Of a stretch of DNA of 64,000 nt, positions 27,855 to 35,760 are shown piece by piece. A program made the translations under genes and the position numbers. The notes under the pieces are model-generated. The model saw only the letters and a list, made by a program, of their open reading frames with translations. It was not told the origin of the DNA and did not search any database. The stretch's first letter is position 1. Every line of letters starts with the position of its first letter. The stretch is from an uncultured Candidatus Saccharibacteria bacterium (GTDB taxonomy: Bacteria > Patescibacteriota > Saccharimonadia > Saccharimonadales > HK-STAS-PATE-42), in contig CALMQB010000002.1 of NCBI GenBank assembly GCA_937871805.1, positions 496,001 to 560,000 on the forward strand. Direction: 5' to 3'.

Positions 27855-28150
27855 CCTAAGCTTGCCGAAGGATCTGAGCTAGACGGTTTTATCTAGTGTT
27901 ACTTTTCTGCTTGAACAGAAAAGTATCCAAAAGATTCAAGATTTTAGAATGGCTTACCACCTATGTACGCTAGTGCCCGCGGACCTTTGGCCATGGCTGA
28001 AATCATCCGAAGCGGAGATGATTTTTCTTTTGCCATCTCGACCGTAGTTGAGAGATCTCTGGATTTGAGTTGGAAATTTTTTGACTCAATTTAGCTTCAT
28101 TTGTCTGATTTAGATTTGTCATCCTGAACGGAGTTGTAGGATCCAGTATT
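27851..28150. repeat. Mosaic of dispersed hairpin repeats left of valS
   Basis: No gene here. Contents: a GTCATCCTAA...GGATCT copy (27851-27877), a perfect hairpin at 27901-27924 with 9-base arms ACTTTTCTG/CAGAAAAGT around a 6-base loop, a CATCTCGACC...GAGATCTC variant (about 28035-28060), and a GTCATCCTGA...GGATCC copy (28119-28143). Such imperfect palindromes are known as REP-like elements. They may be mobilised in trans by a REP-associated transposase not seen here, or act as transcription terminators. Confidence 0.7.
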
Positions 28151-28180
28151 ATCAATTTCTGGGGGTTAAGTTTAAGATGG

Positions 28181-28186
28181 TATAAT
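28181..28186 (+). promoter_or_regulatory. -10 element of leaderless valS
   Basis: TATAAT, 9 bases before the ATG at 28196. The dispersed word TTAAGTTTAA sits just upstream (28166). Confidence 0.6.
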
Positions 28187-28195
28187 TTTTAGTAT

Positions 28196-30727
28196 ATGAA
28201 ATTAGCGAAGACTTATGAGCCTCAAGCGTATGAGGCAGATATTTATAAACTGTGGGAGGCGAGTGGAGCTTTTGAGCCAAGTGGTGATGGTGAGCCGTTT
28301 GCGCTGATAATGCCTCCACCAAATGCCAATGCGGCGCTGCATTTAGGTCAGGCAACTTATGTAAAGCAAGATCTTAAATCTCGCTATGAACGCCTAAAAG
28401 GCAAGCGGGTTTTATATCTTCCAGGTGCTGATCATGCTGGTTTTGAAACTTGGTATGTTTTTGAAAAAGAGTTGGCAAAAGAAGGCAAGTCAAAATTAGA
28501 TTTTAATGATGATGAACTTTACAAAATGACTTACGATTTTGTGGTTAAGAATATGGGAATGGCCAAGAATTCTTACCGCAGACTGGGCTTGAGTTGTAGC
28601 TGGGATAACTTCACGTTTACGTTAGATAAAAAAATCACTAGCAAAGTTAAGCTCATCTTCAAAAAGATGTGGGATGAGGGTTTGGTTTATAGAGGTAAAA
28701 GGCTAGTTAATTTTTGTACATACCATGGAACAAGCTTCAGTGATATCGAGGTTGAATATGATGATAAAAAGACGGGTCTTTACTATATAAAATATGGTCC
28801 GTTTGAGATTGCGACAACTCGTCCGGAAACGATTATGGGTGACACTGCGGTTGCGGTTCACCCGGATGACGAACGCTATAAAGAGTTCGTCGGCCAAGAA
28901 CTAGAAATTGAGGGTCCGGATGGGGTATTTAAAGTTAAAGTTGTTGCAGATGATGAACTAGTTAATCAGGAATTTGGTACTGGGGTAGTGAAGATAACTC
29001 CAGCGCATGATTTTAATGATAATGATTTGGCGACGAGGCACGACCTTCCGGTTATTGAGGTAATTGGTAAAGACGGGAAGATGAATAGTAATGCTGGTCG
29101 CTTTGAGGGGATGACGGTTCTGGATGCGCGTGAAGCAGTGGTTGAAGCCCTCAAAGAAAAAGGCTTGTTAATTAAGGTTGATGAAGATTACGTTAACAGG
29201 GTTGGGGTTTGTTATAAGTGTAGAACAACGATTGAGCCATTAATGATGGAGCAGTGGTTTGTGGATATGAAACCTCTTGCTAAAAAAGCGATTACAGCAA
29301 TTGAAGCAGACGAAGTTAAGTTTAAGCCGGAAAATAGAAAGCAGATCGGTTTAGATTATTTAAATAATATTCGTGATTGGAACATTTCGAGGCAGATCCC
29401 TTGGGGAATTCGAATTCCAGCTTTTTATAACGCGGAGCTTGATAAATGGATTTATAGCGATGAAGACGTCAGCGAGGTTGAAGTGGATGGAAAAACTTAC
29501 CTCCGAGATAGAGATACGTTTGATACTTGGATGAGTAGTTCGCAGTTCCCGTATTTGGCTTTAGAATATCCTGAAAATGAGGAGTTAAAAGAGTTCTTCC
29601 CAACGAGTTGGATTCATATGGGGCGAGAGATTTTTGGTTTCTGGGGCTTAAGGATGATTATGATGAGCCTGCTAGTTAACGATCAAGTTCCGTTCAAGAC
29701 TCTGTATGTAAATGGGAATATTCGTAGCGAAGATGGTCGGAAGATGAGTAAATCTTTTGGGAATAATATTGCTGCAGCTGAGATGCTTGATGAATATGGT
29801 TCAGATGCAACTAGGATGGGGATGATTGCAATAGATAGTAGCCCTGGGAGCGATAAAGCTTTTAGTCGGTCTAAACTCGTTGCTGGAAGAAACTTTGCGA
29901 ATAAATTATGGAATATTGCCCGTTTTACAGATAATCTGCTTGATGAACGTAAGCTGAAGGTTTCTGAAGTTCGCGATCCGACTTTAAAGTTTGCTGCTGA
30001 CCACTGGATAGTCTCTGAGATAGAGGTTGCCAGGAAGAAGATTGAGTACTTGTTAGATGGGGATGATTTCGGTGAGGCTTTTAACAGAGTCTACGATCTG
30101 GTTTGGAATAAATTTGCTGATTGGTATTTAGAAGCTAGTAAATCTGAATTAAATTTAACTGTTTTAGCTTGGGCTCTAGATACAGTTTTAAAGTTGGCGC
30201 ATCCGTTTGCTCCTTTTGTGACGGAAACGATTTGGCAGGGCCTAGAATCTGAGAGTGAGCGGAGCTTGTTGGTTAGTGAGTGTTGGCCAAAAAAAGTTAG
30301 ATTAGAGATTGATGAAGAAGAGGTACTTAAGTTTAAGAACCTAATTTCTGCAACGGAGCTTGCAAGGAGTGTTAAGGCGGTGATTGGTTCTGAAATTGAA
30401 GTTAGCTGTAAAGATGAAAGTTTAGCGAGATTAACAGAGAATATGGCAGGCTTAAAACCCTTAAACAGTGAGGGCTCAGAAATAGTTTCGGAACTCGCAG
30501 TTCCAATGGTGGATGGTTGGAGTTTGCTTGTTTCTGGTAATAATCTTGAAAAGTATAGAGAAAAAATAGGGGAACGAATCGATAAGGTTCAGGAAGAAAT
30601 TAAACGGTTAGAAAGCCGGTTAGCTAATTCTAGTTACGTGGAAAAAGCTCCACAAAAGTTGATTGAGGATAGCAGGTTAAACTTAAGCCAACTGCAGACG
30701 GAGCTTAAAGAGTTGAAGTCGCAGTAA
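28196..30727 (+). CDS. valS: Valyl-tRNA synthetase
   Basis: An 843-residue class I synthetase. The HIGH motif reads HLGQ (PPPNANAALHLGQA near residue 43), unusual at the last position; KMSKS is intact (GRKMSKSFGNN near residue 520). The editing domain shows TTRPETIMGDTAVAVHP. The anticodon-binding domain and a C-terminal coiled coil (last ~60 residues, EKIGERIDKVQEEIKRLESRL) are present, the coiled coil being typical of ValRS. It charges tRNA-Val and edits Thr-tRNA. Predicted leaderless. It is flanked on both sides by dispersed hairpin repeats. Confidence 0.96.
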   Translation: MKLAKTYEPQAYEADIYKLWEASGAFEPSGDGEPFALIMPPPNANAALHLGQATYVKQDLKSRYERLKGKRVLYLPGADHAGFETWYVFEKELAKEGKSKLDFNDDELYKMTYDFVVKNMGMAKNSYRRLGLSCSWDNFTFTLDKKITSKVKLIFKKMWDEGLVYRGKRLVNFCTYHGTSFSDIEVEYDDKKTGLYYIKYGPFEIATTRPETIMGDTAVAVHPDDERYKEFVGQELEIEGPDGVFKVKVVADDELVNQEFGTGVVKITPAHDFNDNDLATRHDLPVIEVIGKDGKMNSNAGRFEGMTVLDAREAVVEALKEKGLLIKVDEDYVNRVGVCYKCRTTIEPLMMEQWFVDMKPLAKKAITAIEADEVKFKPENRKQIGLDYLNNIRDWNISRQIPWGIRIPAFYNAELDKWIYSDEDVSEVEVDGKTYLRDRDTFDTWMSSSQFPYLALEYPENEELKEFFPTSWIHMGREIFGFWGLRMIMMSLLVNDQVPFKTLYVNGNIRSEDGRKMSKSFGNNIAAAEMLDEYGSDATRMGMIAIDSSPGSDKAFSRSKLVAGRNFANKLWNIARFTDNLLDERKLKVSEVRDPTLKFAADHWIVSEIEVARKKIEYLLDGDDFGEAFNRVYDLVWNKFADWYLEASKSELNLTVLAWALDTVLKLAHPFAPFVTETIWQGLESESERSLLVSECWPKKVRLEIDEEEVLKFKNLISATELARSVKAVIGSEIEVSCKDESLARLTENMAGLKPLNSEGSEIVSELAVPMVDGWSLLVSGNNLEKYREKIGERIDKVQEEIKRLESRLANSSYVEKAPQKLIEDSRLNLSQLQTELKELKSQ

Positions 30728-31247
30728 GATTGAGCCCGGGCTTTGAGCTTCGTCATCCTGAGCCTCCTTCTCTGTTAAAGCTACGGAGCACATGCTATCG
30801 AAGCGAAGGCTCCAGCATTATTTTTTGTATAAATCCTAGATTCCCAATCAAGTTGAGAATGACGCATGGAGGAACTTTGTCATCTCGAACGAAGTGGAGA
30901 GATCCAGTATCTTCGGTCAATAGAACGACAATGGAACTCTTTTTTGACTGGATCCTTCGACTATGCTCAGGATGACGGAGTTTGAAACTTAAACTTAATT
31001 CAAACTTGTAAACTCTTATCCTAGCCCCTACAGAGGGAGAGGGATGGGAAATGGATGCAATGGAACCACTCTCCTGGATCCTTCGACTGTGTTCAGGATG
31101 ACAAAAACTGATGGGTAAATGAAGCAAAGCTGAGTCCAACAAGGTTCATCTTCGGTTCAGAGATCTCTCGGCAGGCTCGAGATGACAAGAACAATGGATT
31201 CCAGCTCAGATCCAACAACCAGGCTCAGGATGACGGGGTGTTGGGTT
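30728..31247. repeat. Cluster of dispersed hairpin repeats right of valS
   Basis: 520 bases without a credible gene. Copies seen: GTCATCCTGAGC (30752), GTCATCTCGAAC...AGATCC (30879-30904), GGATCCTTCGA...CAGGATGAC (30952-30976), another at 31077-31101, AGATCTCTCGG...CGAGATGAC (31160-31184), and a decayed copy near 31205-31233. Two variants are present: arms ATCCT/AGGAT and arms ATCTC/GAGAT. The arms change together, so the hairpin, rather than the sequence, is conserved. ORFs across it are shadows of the repeats. Confidence 0.8.
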
Positions 31248-33296
31248 TTAGGTTTGGAGGGTTTTGATAGCGTCGCGGAGTTGAGCGGCGAGTTCAAATT
31301 GCAGGTTGGCGGAGGCGAGTTCCATTTGTGATTGCAAGTCGGAAAGCATAATCTTTTTTTCGTTGGGATCCATTTTTCCTTTAGAACTTTTTACTAACGT
31401 TAACGGGTCGAGTGCTTTGAGTTCTTCTTGTTGTTGAAGTTCTTTTTTGGTCATCCTTTTGCTATCAGGTGAGTTGATGATTTCTCTTAGACCTTGTGAG
31501 ATCTCTTTTTGGACGCTGATTGGGGTGATTCCATTTTCTTTATTAAATTTAATCTGGAGCTTACGGCGTCGTTCAGTTTCGGAAATAGCACGTTCCATGC
31601 TGTTGGTAATTTTATCGGCGTACATAATCACTTTGCCTTCTTGGTGGCGGGCAGCACGGCCAACGGTTTGGACAAGGGCAGCCTCAGAACGTAAAAAGCC
31701 TTCTTTATCGGCGTCTAGAATAGCAACCAGGCTGACTTCTGGGAGGTCTAAACCTTCTCGGAGGAGGTTGATTCCAATTAGAACATCATAAATCCCAAGA
31801 CGCAGGTCTCTTAAAATGTCGGTTCGTTCAACCGTATCAACATCACTGTGCAGGTAGGCGGCCTTGATATCCAGATCTTCCAGGTGGTCACTGAGGTCTT
31901 CGGCCATGCGCTTGGTGAGAGTTGTGGCAAGAATTCTCTGGCCCTTCTTAATTGTTTGGCGGATGACATCAATCAGATCATCAACCTGATTTGCGGTAGG
32001 TCGGATTTCGATTTTAGGGTCGAGCAGACCAGTGGGGCGAATAATTTGCTGGGCGGGATGAGGGTCTTTTTCTAGCTCGTAAGGTGCTGGTGTGGCTGAA
32101 ATGTAGACCGCCTGGTTGATGTGTCTATCAAACTCGGCAAAGGTAAGAGGCCTGTTATCTAGGGCACTAGGGAGGCGGAAGCCGTGCTCGACTAGAACCT
32201 CTTTTCTTGCGCGATCGCCATTATACATGCCTCTAATTTGGGGAAGGGTCATGTGGCTTTCATCAATTAATAGTAAGTAGTCGTCTGGGAAGTAATCCAT
32301 GAGGGTGGCGGGCTGTTCACCAGGTTCACGGTTGGTTAGATAGCGAGAATAATTCTCAATTCCTTTAACAAAGCCAGTTTCGCGAAGCATTTCTAAATCA
32401 TGCTCAACGCGCTGTTTGATGCGCTGGTGCTCGATAAATTGTTGGTTTTTTTTGAACTTGCCTGCCTGTAATTTAAGTTCTTGTTCGATGTAGCCGAGCG
32501 CACCTTTAAGTTTATCTCTTGGCGTGACATAGTGGCTTGAAGGATAGATTGTTAATTGTTGAGGGCTGGATATGACCTCTCCAGTTAGAGGATTGATAAC
32601 TTTGAGGCTCTCAACTTCATCACCAAAAAATTCGATGCGGTAGGCAACCTCTTCACCCGCAGGAACGACATCAATGACGTCACCTTTAACGCGGAATGTT
32701 CCACGTTCCATGGCGTAATCATTACGTTCATACTGGATGTCGGTTAAATGTCGCAGGAACTTATCATACTTTCTTTGCTCACCAAGCTTAATTGTTAATG
32801 CCATGGAGCCGTAATCTTCGACAGAGCCAATTCCATAAATTGCAGAAACCGAGGCAATAATAATAACATCTCTTCGAGATAGCAGTGAAGAAGTTGCGGC
32901 GTGACGAAGACGATCAATTTCTTCGTTAATCTTAGAATCTTTCTCGATAAAGGTGTCGGAGGAGGCAATATAGGCTTCAGGCTGGTAGTAGTCGAAGTAG
33001 CTAACGAAGTAGTGAACAGCATTTTCTGGAAAGTAAGAGCGGAACTCAGCGTAAAGTTGAGCGGCAAGGGTTTTGTTGTGGGAGATAATAAGCGTTGGCT
33101 TGCCGGTTTTTTGAATTAAGTTGGCCATGGTGAATGTTTTACCTGAGCCGGTAACTCCGAGGAGGACCTGCTCTTTTTTACCAGAGTTTAAGCCTTCCAT
33201 AAGTTGTTTGATGGCGGAGGGCTGGTCACCGGTCGGCTGATAGGCAGAGTTAAGCTTAAACTTATTCTCTTTACTAGGAGTTTTGGATGTTGTCAT
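31248..33296 (-). CDS. uvrB: Excinuclease ABC subunit B
   Basis: A 682-residue UvrB: Walker A GVTGSGKTFT near residue 48, the beta-hairpin region with YFDYYQPEAYIASSDTFIEKD, the DESH helicase box (LLIDESHMT), motifs V and VI (INLLREGLDLPEV, QTVGRAARH) and the C-terminal UVR coiled coil (LQSQMELASANLQFELAAQLRD). It verifies DNA damage in nucleotide excision repair. uvrA and uvrC are not in the window. Confidence 0.97.
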   Translation of the reverse strand: MTTSKTPSKENKFKLNSAYQPTGDQPSAIKQLMEGLNSGKKEQVLLGVTGSGKTFTMANLIQKTGKPTLIISHNKTLAAQLYAEFRSYFPENAVHYFVSYFDYYQPEAYIASSDTFIEKDSKINEEIDRLRHAATSSLLSRRDVIIIASVSAIYGIGSVEDYGSMALTIKLGEQRKYDKFLRHLTDIQYERNDYAMERGTFRVKGDVIDVVPAGEEVAYRIEFFGDEVESLKVINPLTGEVISSPQQLTIYPSSHYVTPRDKLKGALGYIEQELKLQAGKFKKNQQFIEHQRIKQRVEHDLEMLRETGFVKGIENYSRYLTNREPGEQPATLMDYFPDDYLLLIDESHMTLPQIRGMYNGDRARKEVLVEHGFRLPSALDNRPLTFAEFDRHINQAVYISATPAPYELEKDPHPAQQIIRPTGLLDPKIEIRPTANQVDDLIDVIRQTIKKGQRILATTLTKRMAEDLSDHLEDLDIKAAYLHSDVDTVERTDILRDLRLGIYDVLIGINLLREGLDLPEVSLVAILDADKEGFLRSEAALVQTVGRAARHQEGKVIMYADKITNSMERAISETERRRKLQIKFNKENGITPISVQKEISQGLREIINSPDSKRMTKKELQQQEELKALDPLTLVKSSKGKMDPNEKKIMLSDLQSQMELASANLQFELAAQLRDAIKTLQT

Positions 33297-33411
33297 TCTT
33301 CGTATTTTAACAGAGATTAGATTCCGCAGGTTTACTTGGCAATAAAATTGACGAAATGGTGTAAACTTAAGCGTAGTGATAATCTAAACTTAAGATAAAT
33401 AAGATCGTAAG

Positions 33412-35652
33412 ATGGCAAAAAAGAAAGCAGTTAAAAAAGCAGTCGGAGGAAAATCAAAAGCGTCTAGTGCTAAACACATAGTTCCGAATGGGTTCTGGCA
33501 ACAAGTTTTAGCACTTCTGGCTTTGGTCTTTGCGGGAATATTATTCTTAGCAATTGCCGGAATTGGTGGCGGTGCTCCAAATGAAATTTTCAAAGCTTTA
33601 AGAAGCTTAGTTGGGCTGATTGCCTTTACGGTCCCATTTATAGTTGTCTATTTGGCGCTAAAAAAGATGTTTACAGAAGGAAATGTTTTACCAGTTAGTA
33701 TGCACTTTGGTTTCTTCAGCTTTATGGCAGCAGCTAGTGCGACAATCGCAGTCTCTTTGGATGCTTCTACAAAAGTTAAAAACTCTGGTGGAGAAGTCGG
33801 AAAGGTTTTGAGCCAGTCATCTTTAAACTTTTTACATCCTGTGGCGGCATTCTTCATATTTTTAAGTTTAAGCTTAGTAAGCTTAATGTTTATTTTTAAG
33901 GTTCAGCCAAAGAATTTAGTACAATTTATTGGTTCACTATTTAAGGCAAGAGAGAGCTCTAAAGTTAATCCGCGCAAAAATGATGAAGATACTGAAGAAG
34001 CTGAAAGTTCTGGTTTTGGGTTTACTAAACCTACGAAGATTAAACTTAATCGTGGAGTAGAGGTGGAAGATGGTTCTGGTGAAACGCTTGGAGAGCTAGA
34101 CATAAAAAAAGAGGCTGAACATTCAAGTTTCAAGGATCGCCTAAATTCTATTAAGGGCAGTATGACCGAAAAGCCAGAGAGCTCTAGTAATGAGGGTGAG
34201 TCTGCAGCTCTGACTGCGGCAGTAGATGCGGACTGGGAGTTCCCGAGTTCAGACCTATTGCCAAATAAAACTTTTAAGGCTGACGCCGGTGACATTACCA
34301 AGAACGCAAAGATTATCCAAGATACGCTGGCGGACTTTAAGATTAAAGTAGAAATGGAGGAGGCTAATGTTGGGCCGAGAGTTACTCAGTACACACTTAA
34401 GCCAGCTGCTGGGGTTAAGCTGAATAAGATTACCTCGTTAGATACGAACCTTGCACTTAACTTAAGTGCGAACTCGATTAGGATGGAGGCTCCAATTCCA
34501 GGGAAGGGTGCGGTTGGAGTTGAGGTTCCAAATAAAAAATCGGCAATGGTCACAATGCGTAGTATTTTGGAAAGTAAAGAGTGGCGAGCGGCAACAGACC
34601 CACTAAGTTTTGCAATTGGAAAAGATATCGGCGGGAATGCGGTTATTGGTGAGTTAAACAGCATGCCACACGTTTTGATTGCAGGGCAAACTGGTTCTGG
34701 TAAATCTGTAATGATTAACAGTTTGATATCTTCTTTGCTGTTTAGAAATTCTCCAGCAGAATTAAAACTTATTTTGGTTGACCCAAAGCAAGTTGAACTC
34801 GCCCCCTATAACGGTGTGCCGCACCTTTTGACTCCGGTTATTGTGGAGCCAGAAAAAACCCTCTCTGCCTTGAAGTGGGCTGTTAATGAGATGGAAAGAC
34901 GCTATTCTTTGTTAGCGGAATTTGGACATCGTCAAATTAAGAGCTATAACAACGATAAAAAGATTGAAGAAAAGATGCCATACATCGTGATCGTGATTGA
35001 TGAGTTGGCAGATTTAATGATGGTTGCAGCACGCGACGTCGAAGGTTTGATCGTGCGAATTGCTCAGAAGGCTCGTGCAGTGGGAATCCACTTGGTGCTA
35101 GCAACACAACGACCAAGTGTGAACGTAATTACTGGCCTAATTAAGGCAAATATTCCGGCTAGGATAGCCTTTACTGTAGCTTCGCAAATCGATTCTAGGA
35201 CGATTATAGATCAGGGTGGTGCCGAGAAGCTGCTTGGGAAGGGTGATAGTTTAATGACTACAGCGCAGCACCCAAAGCCTAGGCGCGTTCAGGTTGCATT
35301 TGTTGATGATCCGGAGCTTGTTAAAGTGATTAATCAAATCAAAACGCAGCGTCCTCCGGATTATAATGACGAGGTTGTAGCCCAGCCTGTTCAAATCAAC
35401 AACAAGGGCGGAGTCGTCTTTGATGACGGTGAGATGGGGGATAGTGATGACGATATGTATAACGATGCAGTGGTTGCAGTTATGGCAGCGGGCAAAGCCT
35501 CGGCCTCGTTATTGCAACGGCGCTTAAGGGTTGGATATGCTAGAGCCGCTAGAATAATGGAAGAGATGGAAGAAAAGGGAATAATCGGCCCGGCGGATGG
35601 TTCCAGGCCACGAGACGTACTGGTAAGTAAGGCACCAGACTCTGAAATTTAA
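33412..35652 (+). CDS. ftsK: DNA translocase FtsK/SpoIIIE
   Basis: A 746-residue translocase. Basic N-terminus, about four membrane helices (residues ~28-170), a charged linker, then the alpha domain, the RecA-like motor with GQTGSGKS (~residue 427) and VIVIDELADLMM, and a winged-helix gamma domain at the end (AGKASASLLQRRLRVGYARAARIMEEMEEKG region). It pumps chromosome DNA through the division septum and positions dif recombination by XerC/D, one of which is at 49965. Two copies of the AAACTTAA word (33362, 33385) precede the start. Confidence 0.96.
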   Translation: MAKKKAVKKAVGGKSKASSAKHIVPNGFWQQVLALLALVFAGILFLAIAGIGGGAPNEIFKALRSLVGLIAFTVPFIVVYLALKKMFTEGNVLPVSMHFGFFSFMAAASATIAVSLDASTKVKNSGGEVGKVLSQSSLNFLHPVAAFFIFLSLSLVSLMFIFKVQPKNLVQFIGSLFKARESSKVNPRKNDEDTEEAESSGFGFTKPTKIKLNRGVEVEDGSGETLGELDIKKEAEHSSFKDRLNSIKGSMTEKPESSSNEGESAALTAAVDADWEFPSSDLLPNKTFKADAGDITKNAKIIQDTLADFKIKVEMEEANVGPRVTQYTLKPAAGVKLNKITSLDTNLALNLSANSIRMEAPIPGKGAVGVEVPNKKSAMVTMRSILESKEWRAATDPLSFAIGKDIGGNAVIGELNSMPHVLIAGQTGSGKSVMINSLISSLLFRNSPAELKLILVDPKQVELAPYNGVPHLLTPVIVEPEKTLSALKWAVNEMERRYSLLAEFGHRQIKSYNNDKKIEEKMPYIVIVIDELADLMMVAARDVEGLIVRIAQKARAVGIHLVLATQRPSVNVITGLIKANIPARIAFTVASQIDSRTIIDQGGAEKLLGKGDSLMTTAQHPKPRRVQVAFVDDPELVKVINQIKTQRPPDYNDEVVAQPVQINNKGGVVFDDGEMGDSDDDMYNDAVVAVMAAGKASASLLQRRLRVGYARAARIMEEMEEKGIIGPADGSRPRDVLVSKAPDSEI

Positions 35653-35760
35653 AGCTAGGCTAGATCTGGGTTGTCTGCAAAAGTTTGACTTGAAAGGTAT
35701 ATTTTTGGTATCTTAGTATTAAGATTAATAGGTTAATTAAGGGAGTATTTTAAAGTTGCT

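Noticed and set aside
27660-31142. Several ORFs inside the repeat islands
   Set aside because: Their sequence is the GTCATCCTGA-type repeat read in frame. Only the 27660 ORF is kept, at low confidence.
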